DNA from: Gracilariopsis chorda
Taxonomy: Eukaryota > Rhodophyta > Florideophyceae > Gracilariales > Gracilariaceae
Length of the DNA: 64,000 nucleotides
NCBI GenBank assembly: GCA_003194525.1
Contig: NBIV01000095.1
Span: forward strand, 1 to 64,000
Reading direction: 5' to 3'
Positions 1 through 10,060 of this stretch are shown piece after piece. The notes below the pieces were generated by a model, which ran no database searches, was not told the origin of the DNA, and saw only the letters and a list, made by a program, of their open reading frames with translations. How positions within the stretch are numbered: position 1 is the stretch's first letter; every line of letters begins with the position of its first letter. The position numbers and the translations under genes are program-made.

Positions 1-1015
1 AAAACCCCTAAAAAACCCCTAAAAACCCCTAAAAACCCTAAAAACCCCTAAAAACCCCTAAAAACCCCTAAAAAACCCCTAAAAACCCCTAAAACCCCTA
101 AAAACCCCTAAAAACCCCTAAAACCCCTAAAAAACTAAAAACCCTAAAAAAACCCCTAAAAACCCCTAAAAAACCCCTAAAACCCCTAAAAACCCCTAAA
201 AATCCCCTAAAAACCCCTAAAAACCCCTAAAAAAACCCCTAAAAACCCCTAAAAACCCCTAAAAACCCCTAAAAAAACCCCTAAAAACCCCTAAAAACCC
301 CTAAAAACCCCTAAAAAACCCCTAAAAACCCCTAAAAACCCCTAAAATCCCCTAAAAACCCCCTAAAAACCCCCTAAATTCCCCTAAAAATCCCCTAAAA
401 TCCCCTAAAAACCCCTAAAAATCCCCTAAAAACCCCTAAAAACCCCTAAAAACCCTAAAACCCCTAAAAACCCTAAAAACCCCTAAAAACCCTAAAAACC
501 CCTAAAAACCCCTAAAAACCCCTAAAAACCCCTAAAAACCCCTAAAAACCCCTAAAAAACCCCTAAAAACCCCTAAAAAACCCCTAAAAACCCCTAAAAC
601 CCCTAAAAACCCCTAAAACCCCTAAAAACCCCTAAAAACCCTAAAATCCCCTAAAACCCCTAAAAACCCTAAAATCCCCTAAAAACCCCTAAAAACCCCT
701 AAAAACCCCTAAAAAACCCTAAAAACCCCTAAAAACCCCTAAAAACCCCTAAAAACCCTAAAAACCCCTAAAACCCCTAAAACCCCTAAAAACCCCTAAA
801 ACCCTAAAAACCCCTAAAAACCCCTAAAAACCCCTAAAATCCCTAAAAAACCCCTTAAAAACCCCTAAAAACCCCTAAAAAACCCTAAAAACCCCTAAAA
901 AACCCCTAAAAACCCTAAAAAACCCCTAAAATCCCCTAAAATCCCCTAAAAAACCCCTAAAATCCCCTAAAACCCCTAAAAACCCCTAAAAACCCCTAAA
1001 AACCCCTAAACTCCC
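1..1015. repeat. Telomere repeat array (C-rich strand)
   Basis: About 100 tandem units of CCCCTAAAAA and close variants (CCCCTAAAA, CCCTAAAAA, CCCCTAAAAAA, TCCCCTAAAA, a few CCCCCTAAAAA) start at base 1 and fade out at about 1010. The C-rich strand reading 5' to 3' into the window is what a left chromosome end should show. The implied G strand is TTTT(T)AGGGG. The number of A and C per unit varies from repeat to repeat, as expected of a slipping telomerase template or of homopolymer read error. Confidence 0.96.
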
Positions 1016-1073
1016 CAAACGGCCCAAACAGATCTCCGTTTCTGATGCTTTTATTGGTCTGCATCACACCCAT

Positions 1074-2240
1074 ATGGCTCTTCGAACGTCTCTACGCTCC
1101 ACGCTACCACTACCACCATCATCACAACGGAGCCCCGGTTCACAGATTGAGCCTCAATCATTTAATGGCGCACAAGGATTTGGGCCCTCTTCTCTCCTGA
1201 GACAAATATCACCCTCTTCACCATGTAACAATCCACATAAATATAAGCAGGACTCAGCGGATCAACACCCCACAACCTCAGCATCCACAATAGCTCATCC
1301 AAGACCAGAACCACTATCAGCAGCTCCACCAAGTACTCCATCACAGGCTCCGAAAGCCCCACTTCTGAACCCTCCATTACGCTCTGCACTCCCTCCTGCT
1401 GCACACAGCCCGTCACGAGGTACTCGATTCCCTGATTCAGACCCCATACCGACAACAGTAATCTCTCCAGCTGCACGCAGTTCATCAAAAGCGCATAACG
1501 CAGCACCCGTTCCGAACTTACTACACAGATCCGTACCTCTCTCGCATGCCGCAAAGCAATCACCAATTGCACATATGCCGTCGTCAACCTCTGCAGTCTC
1601 AACCGCTCATGGATTCCAACAACAACCTAAACACACACCTTCACAACCACAAGCGGTAACTGTGATATCTCACCCGCCGGTGGTACCAAAACCTGCGACT
1701 CAGTTCTCCTCAATGCGACACGCGCTTGTTGGCGTCATTAATGGCTTAGTGGCCATGAATTGTGCTCGAAGTGGTTCGCAATTGATATGCAAGAGAGAGG
1801 TAATTGTTTCGAAGATCTTAGAAGATGCCGTTATCAAAATGCATATGGTTGCAATGGGATCTAATGAATCCATGGAAAACGCCATGCAGAAAATGACCCC
1901 ACTCATTATCTCCAAATTCCAGTCAATATGTTCTCGTTCTTCACCTTGTCCCATCCCAAATGTTTCGCATCAGAGTTTCCGCAGCCCACAAACAAGCGCC
2001 GTTCCAACTACCTCCCTATCTTCCTCTCCACAGGATGTTACGAAAGAGCTAAAGATGACATCAGGCCCAACAGATCATCACCAACAACGAGAAAGAAACA
2101 TGGAGTACACTATCATAGTCGAAGAAGGTCATTCTTTGGTGCAGCGGGAATCCGACTTGGACCTGAAAAAAGAATGGATGTCATGCATGCTAAAGATGCG
2201 TGAACTGGTTGGGAAGATGAAGGAACGGAAATCTGCTTAA
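1074..2240 (+). CDS. Unknown Ser/Pro-rich protein, first gene next to the telomere
   Basis: An open frame of 388 codons starts with ATG 58 bp after the telomere array and ends in TAA. The first ~200 residues are low complexity, rich in Ser, Pro, Ala and Gln, and look disordered. Residues ~215-290 are more ordered and could form helices. The last ~40 residues are charged (Lys, Glu, Met). No signal peptide, membrane segment or known motif is visible. A composition-driven chance frame cannot be excluded, since a 146-codon frame runs on the other strand. The next gene toward the centromere is a telomere-linked helicase, so this could be part of the same subtelomeric unit; that is inference. Confidence 0.45.
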   Translation: MALRTSLRSTLPLPPSSQRSPGSQIEPQSFNGAQGFGPSSLLRQISPSSPCNNPHKYKQDSADQHPTTSASTIAHPRPEPLSAAPPSTPSQAPKAPLLNPPLRSALPPAAHSPSRGTRFPDSDPIPTTVISPAARSSSKAHNAAPVPNLLHRSVPLSHAAKQSPIAHMPSSTSAVSTAHGFQQQPKHTPSQPQAVTVISHPPVVPKPATQFSSMRHALVGVINGLVAMNCARSGSQLICKREVIVSKILEDAVIKMHMVAMGSNESMENAMQKMTPLIISKFQSICSRSSPCPIPNVSHQSFRSPQTSAVPTTSLSSSPQDVTKELKMTSGPTDHHQQRERNMEYTIIVEEGHSLVQRESDLDLKKEWMSCMLKMRELVGKMKERKSA

Positions 2241-3237
2241 CGATTCTGTGTCTTCGAAAACCCTATGCAAGCATTTGGAGCTTAAAGTGCAGTACGTAAT
2301 CGCCACACTATACTTCAAAACGTCCCGATAAACCGACTTTACACATACTGCTTTCTGTTCTGCACTTTATTCATGGTTTTTAGTCTCGGCTTGGAGTCAA
2401 CGGAGTACACGACTGTTGTAATATTATTGATGGACGTACAGTGATGATATGAGAAGCGATTTGAACATCCCACTAATCTTGAGCCCTTTTAAACATCGGT
2501 TATAGGGCTTCTGCTTTAAGAATGGCGTAATCCTCAGAGACTGCCTAAACTGACTATTCTACCTATAGAGAACATTTGAAGTGGTGGGACACCCGTAATG
2601 GATGTCGCAAATGGACTTTTGATTTCTATTTTACTGTTTTTTTTCTGCTGTTACTAACTGAAACCAGATTCAAACATCCAACCATTGCTCTCAAAATCTT
2701 CAAATTCGTAGCTTCACAGAATTTGTGGTCTTATGGCTTGATTTCAACGGGGATCTCAGGAGTAATTGGATCTGATATGGTCCAATAAAGAAGGCTACGA
2801 AGCGCAGACACATACAGTCAACGTATCGAATTACACTGATGAAAGGGATGATGACAAAGATGTTACATTGCGACAGGTGAGACTTCTTTGGTGTTTTTCA
2901 GGATTTTTGGTATACGGCACATACGCTGCGGACCCGGGATCTAATCTGATACAGCGCAATCCCCAACCTCCTAGTATAACCGTCGACAGGAGACCGCAGT
3001 CGTAGACAAACTGCAGTTTTGGTCTGAGAATCAGTCGATTTCTTTCGTTTGGGGGACCTCAGACGTACAATCTGCACTGGGTCTTTCCCAGTGATGTAGG
3101 ACGGATGATTTGGCCGTTCTCATGCGGTTACTTTTGCAAACGCAATCCCTCACCATGATGACCTGGGCGGGAGAACGAGAACAGTGACATCCCCTTCTCG
3201 AGGTCTTCTAATATTGATTGCCACCTCCATCTATTTC
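2241..3237. other. No convincing gene
   Basis: Only short frames (70-79 codons, at 2576-2788 and 2766-3005) with no recognisable motif. This stretch would hold the promoter of the downstream helicase gene if that was ever transcribed from here. Confidence 0.5.
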
Positions 3238-6200
3238 ATGTACTTGCGGTTTGGAAAACATATTCATCTGTACCGTATGCTTCGCTCATTAGGTCTGCTG
3301 CAGCTCCATATTCTGCTCACTGGTATGTTCAACTCAAGTCTGAAATCAAACCGCTCAATACTAGCGCATTACTTCATGAGAAAGATTCTAGGTACTCACA
3401 GCAAGGGTTCTAAATTAATCGATCCACTTCCTTCCACCGAAATGCAGGTTATGATCTCTTCTGATCTAGAGAATCATTCTCCCCCCAAGGGCAGCATCTG
3501 TGGCGACAAACCCCTCGCATTTGAATTGCAGTCCATGGGCCTTTTCATCGTTTGCTTAGGATGCTCTTGTGGGATACCCTCGGCTCGTGCCATACAGAGA
3601 CATCTGCAGGGGATTCATGGTACTACTAGCGACGTTGCAGTCGATACTGCAAAACTGCTTTTATCGAAACAAACCTATATGCAGTCAATCATGCAAGAAG
3701 TTTCCCTGTGGGACAAATATGATTCTGCCCCATCGCTTCGTTCTGGCATGGAAAGTTCAAACACTCTGAATGCGATAAGGCCATTGGTAATTCTGGATCA
3801 CGAGCGCCAGTTCTTAGATCCACTGCATGGTTTAACCATTCTGGATGGACATAGTTGCCCTTGCTGTCCTTCTTGTTACACAGACAAGCGTTCTCTGCAA
3901 AAGCATCTCCAATGTATACATAACGTTGGCACGGGGAACAATCTCATGGAAATGGTACATAGGAAAGGAACAATCAGGCTCCAGACGATTTTTCATGGCT
4001 CTCTTCGCAGGTTATTTCCCGTGACTTCAAAGCCTCCAATTGGTGAGGTGACCATTTTGCATTCACTACACGCCAATGATAGCTCCGATACTCAGGCAAT
4101 TTCCTTGAAGGAAAGTAAGGTCCAGGTTTCTCGAGCTCAAATATCCGGCAGAGAACCTTTCTCGAAAGTTCATACAGGTCCCGCGGTTTTCGGGCAGGAT
4201 GAGGGTGCCTACTTTAAGGAGTGTGCAGAAAAGATCACCAAGAAGTTCTTCGGGAGCTGCCAAGATGCTGTTCTTATCAATAATGGGACCAAGGGTCTGG
4301 ATAATCCGATGAAAAGCACCTTTATAGCTCTTTCACGTTTTGATAATGTGCTTCAGAAAAGAGGAATCACAATGGAGGAAGCCAATACACTAACATCTCT
4401 TCAAATCGATTCTGGGGGGTCGAACCAAATTTAGGATGCCGTTGTAGGTCTTGTGCTTCAAGATTCTCTACAATATTTGACACAGGTTGCTTCAATCACT
4501 GTCGATATCCCATTTTGCGTACTTAGATGGCTCAACATTCGAGACAGGAGCCAAGGAGGGGCTCTCACTGTAGTAGAACAGAACACAGCCTACAAGTATG
4601 CCAAGGTGCTTGCTCGTATGGTAATGTTTGTGAAGAAATCAAGAGATCGGGTTCCTTCTCTTGGCAGTGCTAAAGTTTTTTCTTCTGGATCGGATTATAT
4701 GAAAGTCATTCGTGAACTGCCAAGTGCTGTGGTAGCAAGAGGTGAAAAGATATCAGTTATTCAGTACGAAAGGGTTTATTACGATCATTGCGATGCAGAA
4801 AGATATGAAACATTCCGCCGTTTGGTGAAAGAACTTCTTCTTGTTCCACAATCGATCTTCGCTTCTGAAGACAAACTTGCTGTCAAAAACTTCGTTTGCT
4901 GCTCAAGTGTTCATCACAAAAGCGGTGTGATTCGTTTTTCAGAAGCCTGGGAAATAACGGGTACCCTGGCAGCCATCCAGTACTGTGTTTCTGTAGCAGC
5001 TGCTCATGAATACGACCATGCAAAACGTTTGAAAAACGAGGGAGATCACAACGGGACCTGTACTGAGGAAAATGAAGTTATGTGTTCTAGTACTTTTGAT
5101 GAAGAAGATCTGATTAGGAATTACGTTTCCTTGGACAGGAATTCTTCGGCATCCTTTGTACGTCATATTTTGGACTTGGCTATGAGCTTGGTTGCGAAAG
5201 AAGATCTAGATGTTTCTTTCGAGAACTGTACTTCACATGTTAACTGTGGAATTGTGAAAGAGGTACATGTCTCACTTGGTGATATCGGGCTCTTGGTGAA
5301 AAGGGCGCACAATGAGCTAAATGAACTTCTTCATCAGAATCTTTTGCTCGGAAATCCATTTCCGAATCTTTCTTGACCACATTGCGCTCACTAACAGAGG
5401 ATCTACGATGTAATGCATTTGGGTTTTCATTCTTAAATCATGGAAACACTTGTTCCTGGGTACAATCAAACGCTTTATATCTCCTTCAGGCGTTAAAGAA
5501 GCCAGCTCAATCAGTCAGGTACAACCCGATCGTGACATCCAAGCACTCTGCCTCATCAAACGTATTCCAACGAGAAGAAATTGGGAATTTTCTTAGCGTT
5601 CAAGGAGTACGTATGTACAAGTCTAGAGCTCTGTCCTGGTTGGCATCTTGTCAAAGGTTCCAAGAGCTTCTTCTTTTTTGTGTGCACATCTCTTCTGGAT
5701 CTCCAGCCCGGGCCCCGGAGCTCGCGCGTTTAAAGGTTGCCAATGATCAGTATGGCCCTAGAAATGTGTTTGTCTCTCAAGGCACGGTGATGCTTCTCAC
5801 CCGGTGGAGCAAAACCCGATCTCTCAAAGGGTATTCGAAACCCATTCCTCGTTTTCCAGACCCTACCACCAGCGAAATTATGCTCTTATATCTTTCATTA
5901 TTCCGCCCACTAGAATTGGTCGTTATCGATGCACTATATGGCTCTGACGTCGCATCTGTGCATGCTAACCGTCTCTTTGTGAACAAAGGCGAACCATTCA
6001 AGGAGGATCGAATCCGCTCTTGTATTTCGCAAAGACTGATTTTCAAGGAAAAACAGCTGCTGTTTAACGATTATCGCCATTTCACAGCAGGTATGGTTCC
6101 CAATGTAGGTTTTAACCAAGCGACAGGTATCATGGACGAGATGCAGGAAGAGCTATGCAACCTTGGACATTTGCAGGCTGGTCACACCAAGTCTACCGCT

Positions 6201-8861
6201 GAAAGAGCATATGCTCGCACCCGTGAGGTATTGCAGGATATAACTCATTCAACCCTTCACAGATACCGAGAATGGTCAAAAACCTGGCACCGTTTACTAG
6301 ATTTAGATAAGAATTGCAGTCCGCGGCTACAAACTGGACCCAGAATTGGAAATGCTCTAGACTTGGAAGCTCAAGAAAAAGAAATGCCTTCCCCTCCAGC
6401 GAAAAGATCCAAACTAGCAGTGGACTCTCCCAGGCATGGCATATTGGCATCCTCGGTTAAAGCAGAAACACCATGTAGTGCTCCAAGTAGTGCCAATGAT
6501 ATGGTTGTACTCCCAAGCGATATATCTCTCAATTACCACAACATCAAAAGAAGTCAAACACAATCCACCGCTGAAAACGGTGTAACAATCTTCAATGGAG
6601 ATGACCGAAACTACGATCATCTTATTGGCACGTTCTTAAATGATCTCCGACAGATGTTCCAGGATCAGAAGGCCACGTTCCGAACATATACACAATTTCG
6701 AGTAACTATTGCCATTGCGGAACGTCAGAATAACACATTGGTCATAATGCCAACTGGTTCTGGGAAGACGATATGTGTGATGCTTCCGGTTTTCATCGAA
6801 AGATCTCTCAAGTCCACAATTATCATTGTGCCTCTTGTCTCACTCTCTACAGAGTACGTTGAACGGGCGACGAGTTGCAGACTAAGTGTTCAAACTGGGC
6901 TCGGGAGGAGGAACCAAAGTGAGTTCGCTGACATTTACGTCGTGCTCCCGGAGCATGTCCGTGACCCTCGCTTCCGGGAACTCGTGCTCCGACTCACAAA
7001 CCATAAACGTCTGGCTCGGATTGTAGTCGACGAGGCGCATCTGGTCTCTATGTGGTCTTCTCTCCGACAAAGTTTACGGGACATCAAATATGGTCTCATG
7101 TGCATACCAACTTCAATACCTAGAGTATTATTGACAGCAACGCTTCCTCCTCGGGATCGAATGAATCTTTTGCTTCAACACGGAATTCGATCTGCTGTAC
7201 TTTTCAAAGCCCCCACTGTGCGTCGCAACTTGCGTTTTGAAGTGAGAAGCCTCAAGGAGAATATCAGCGAAACCTCCCGAGACCCATCGGGAAGGTTCAG
7301 GAGCACGATTCGAGATCTTCTGCAGGCACTTACAACGGAAATGAAGTTGGAGATGGATGGAGTCTGTACTAATCTCTTAGAATATGGGAATGAGTCTAAA
7401 TACTCTTTTCGAGTTCTGGTGTATGCGATGCAGCGCCATATCGTGGAAAAGGCGTACGAAGTTCTTTACGCTTCGTATGTTGCACTTCCTTCCGGCAGTA
7501 CGTGCAATGGATAACTAAATTACGAAAAAAAGATTTCAGTTATTGCTTACCACGCTGGCATGTCCAAGAATGCACGTATGGCAGCCCACAAGCAGTGGAC
7601 CTCATTTTCATCAACCTCAAACCTCACAAACGACTGTATGCCAGTCATTGACATTGGAATCATGGTGTGTACGTCGGCTTTTGGAGCAGGAGTTGACGCT
7701 CCGAATGTGCGCATCGTTATGCATTTGGGTGGCTCCTCATCACTTGTAGACTACGCGCAAGAAGCGGGTAGAGCGGGCCGTGATGGACTTCTTGCCCGAT
7801 GTGTGGTTCTCTTTTCAAAAAGAGATGCCGACCATCTTACATCAACTCTGGAGAAAGAAGCAACCGAAAGTTTTACAGAAGACGCCTACCGCAAGTTATT
7901 TGGTTGGCTAGAAGCGCGGAATTGGTTTCAGGATTCACAATCATGTCGAAAACACTCCCTGTATGCGGCAATGGATGGAGAAGGCCCGGGAGTCTGCATT
8001 TTCGATCCTGAGTCTGAGCCTTGTGATGTCTGCCTTCATCATTACAATGGGCCTCCGCGTAGAGCTATTAATGCGGAACCAAAAACGCTTGGTACTCAAA
8101 ACCTACTTGAAACATCCCAAAGCCCTGCGATAGATAATTCTCACAAGGTCACTTCCCATCTATTCATCTCGGAGAAGAATAAGAAACACGCAAATCAGGA
8201 CTGCATTATTCAGCGAACTTCGAAACCTGAAGAGGCAGAAAGGGAAAGCTTTGCAATTGCAGATCCTTGCAGCTGGGGATCTGCAGTTCCAACGCCCTCC
8301 CCTCCACAATCAGTAGAGCTGCTAATCCGGGAGGCGGAGTCAGTAGCTCTAGATTTCGAAGGTGACTGTCTGGCTTGCTTGGTTCTGGCTAACAAAAACA
8401 TTAAGGATGGTCATGATTGCTCTCTGTCACGTAGACGGTGCTTTCGATGCCATTCTGATCGCCACAGATTCAGTGCCTGTCGCAACTTTGTTCCGGTGGC
8501 CCAGGGCTGCTGCTACAAATGTGGTATCGGGTATTGTCAAGGATTAAAGGTCCACAGTGAAGCAATGGGATTTGCTTCTACATGCAAACTTGTACGGTTA
8601 AGGGACCTTGGATGGCTGTTATGGAGATGCAGTGAGGGGACGAGAAGGCATATTGTACGGGATCTGTTCTGCGATAATGACAGCGCAGCTTATCACACAA
8701 ACTTGACAAAGCTTTCCACGGCAGGAAGCCAAGATAATGATAGACTCTGGGCTACCTGGCTCTCACGTACTGGTGATACCGTACCGAATCTGCTATGGTT
8801 GGCAAGTTGGTGGAGAAGAAAGTGGGAGGTAAGGATGGATAGCCAACAGAAAGATATATGA
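3238..8861 (+). pseudogene. Telomere-linked helicase: C2H2-like fingers + tyrosine-recombinase-like + RecQ
   Basis: One long gene of about 1870 codons, broken by an in-frame TAG (4432-4434), a 1-nt shift near 5370 and an in-frame TAA (7512-7514). The protein reads through each stop without loss of homology. Two finger-like motifs (Cys-x2-Cys, then His-x4-His) lie near 3556-3620 and 3855-3920. At 5640-6290 there is a tyrosine-recombinase-like core: Arg in SPARAPELARLK, YRHF, then GHTKSTAERAYAR with candidate catalytic His and Tyr. The RecQ helicase follows: Walker A PTGSGKT (~6750), DEAH (~7029), motif III TATLPP, motif IV AYHAGMS, and the QEAGRAGRDG motif (~7760). Cys-rich clusters end the protein. 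Known telomere-linked helicases of fungi sit in the same position. The first in-frame ATG is 3238, but a GTG-led frame opens at 3184, so the start is uncertain. Probably no longer functional. Confidence 0.8.
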
Positions 8862-10060
8862 GATACCCCTACATTGAGCTCTTGGACGCAGACAATCTTT
8901 GGAGCTTTTAGTTTGTTTCAACGCATAAGATGTAGGACACAACGTTAACTTACATTACTTCAATGCAACTACTGTCTACACTTCACCGTGATGGGTATTC
9001 CTTGCATGAATCAAATCAAAGTGAGGAGCCCGGTTCCAACTTTTTGGTAGTGTTACGCAGGCTACACTCGAACGGAGCAATCAGACCGCCATTTCACTGT
9101 ATAGCCTGTAGTCCGCCAAAACATTGTAAAATTTACGGCGTTCCAGTGAGTCCGCAAACTTAACCCAAAATTCAACATACCTTGAATGCAGTGTAGATTT
9201 GAGTGCACACGTCAGTGCACTCGAATCACTGACATGCACCATATGGTGCCAAACCGCTCGATGCTGACAAAGTCATACTAGTAGGTCAGCGCACCTGTCC
9301 GATAGACACTTGTCTATCCGCCCGGATGTAGTGTTGCCAAATGATTATTTCTTGAAGGGATTGAACCTTTCATACACGCGTCAGGAACGGTGTTTTTTAA
9401 TCAAAAGTACGTTTTTGATATCAAAAAGCGGTTCTCTGGAGCTCTGTAGTAAATTAGTCATATTTTACAAGCACATCTCTATCAAACCATCTGTTTGTCT
9501 TATGTTTCTGGTTCTCACCTAGCAAAACCAACAGAAGCTTAGAATTCTTGCTATACAAAAACATGTTGCATCACTTATACAGACTACAAAAGGCAAAAAA
9601 ACGATCAAAATAACAAAAATTAAACGTAAAGTTGATTGTTTTGACCTCATATGAGGTCAGCGGTCCGATAGACACTAGAGAGAGAGAAGAAACCTGGAAC
9701 TATCGTTTAGGATCTCAAAATGCGATTTTTGTTTTTTAGAATGGCTCATTGGGCATAGCCGTGAGTAAACCGCCGGCGCTTGATAGGCATAACATACGTC
9801 CTGCAGTAACCAACCTGCCCCTCTTGCACCCTGAACAAAGCACCATCATCATCATCATCATTGAATACAGCTACCAAATCTTAGAAGAACTGTGCGTGTT
9901 TGCTTCCATGCAAAGCTCCGCTTTTGACTCACCGCTGTCGGTCATTGTTCACCACATTCGGCACCTGAGTCACATTCATTTGATGCCCAATACCAGAACC
10001 TGGTGAGTTGACGATCTTGGATAACAGGAAGGGTAGGACTCCGTCGCGAAGGCTGCCAAA
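8862..10060. other. Non-coding spacer with a cluster of palindromes
   Basis: No gene is seen. It holds perfect palindromes at 9236-9249 (centre CATATG) and 9642-9659 (centre CATATG), a hairpin-forming ATAGACAcTTGTCTAT near 9302-9317, and a repeated block AGGTCAGCG...TCCGATAGACACT at 9283-9310 and 9654-9676. A short (ATC)n run lies near 9845. The pattern looks like remains of a small element, but no complete one can be delimited. Confidence 0.5.
9283..9676. repeat. Direct repeat pair with palindromes at both ends
   Basis: AGGTCAGCG followed within 6 bp by TCCGATAGACACT occurs at 9283-9310, and without the 6-bp spacer at 9654-9676, in the same orientation. The second copy overlaps an 18-bp perfect palindrome (9642-9659). 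The ~370 bp between them are A/T-rich and non-coding. Confidence 0.5.

Noticed and set aside
9845-9865. (ATC)n run as a CRISPR-like or regulatory repeat
   Set aside because: Simple trinucleotide microsatellite; CRISPR arrays are not expected in a eukaryotic chromosome.
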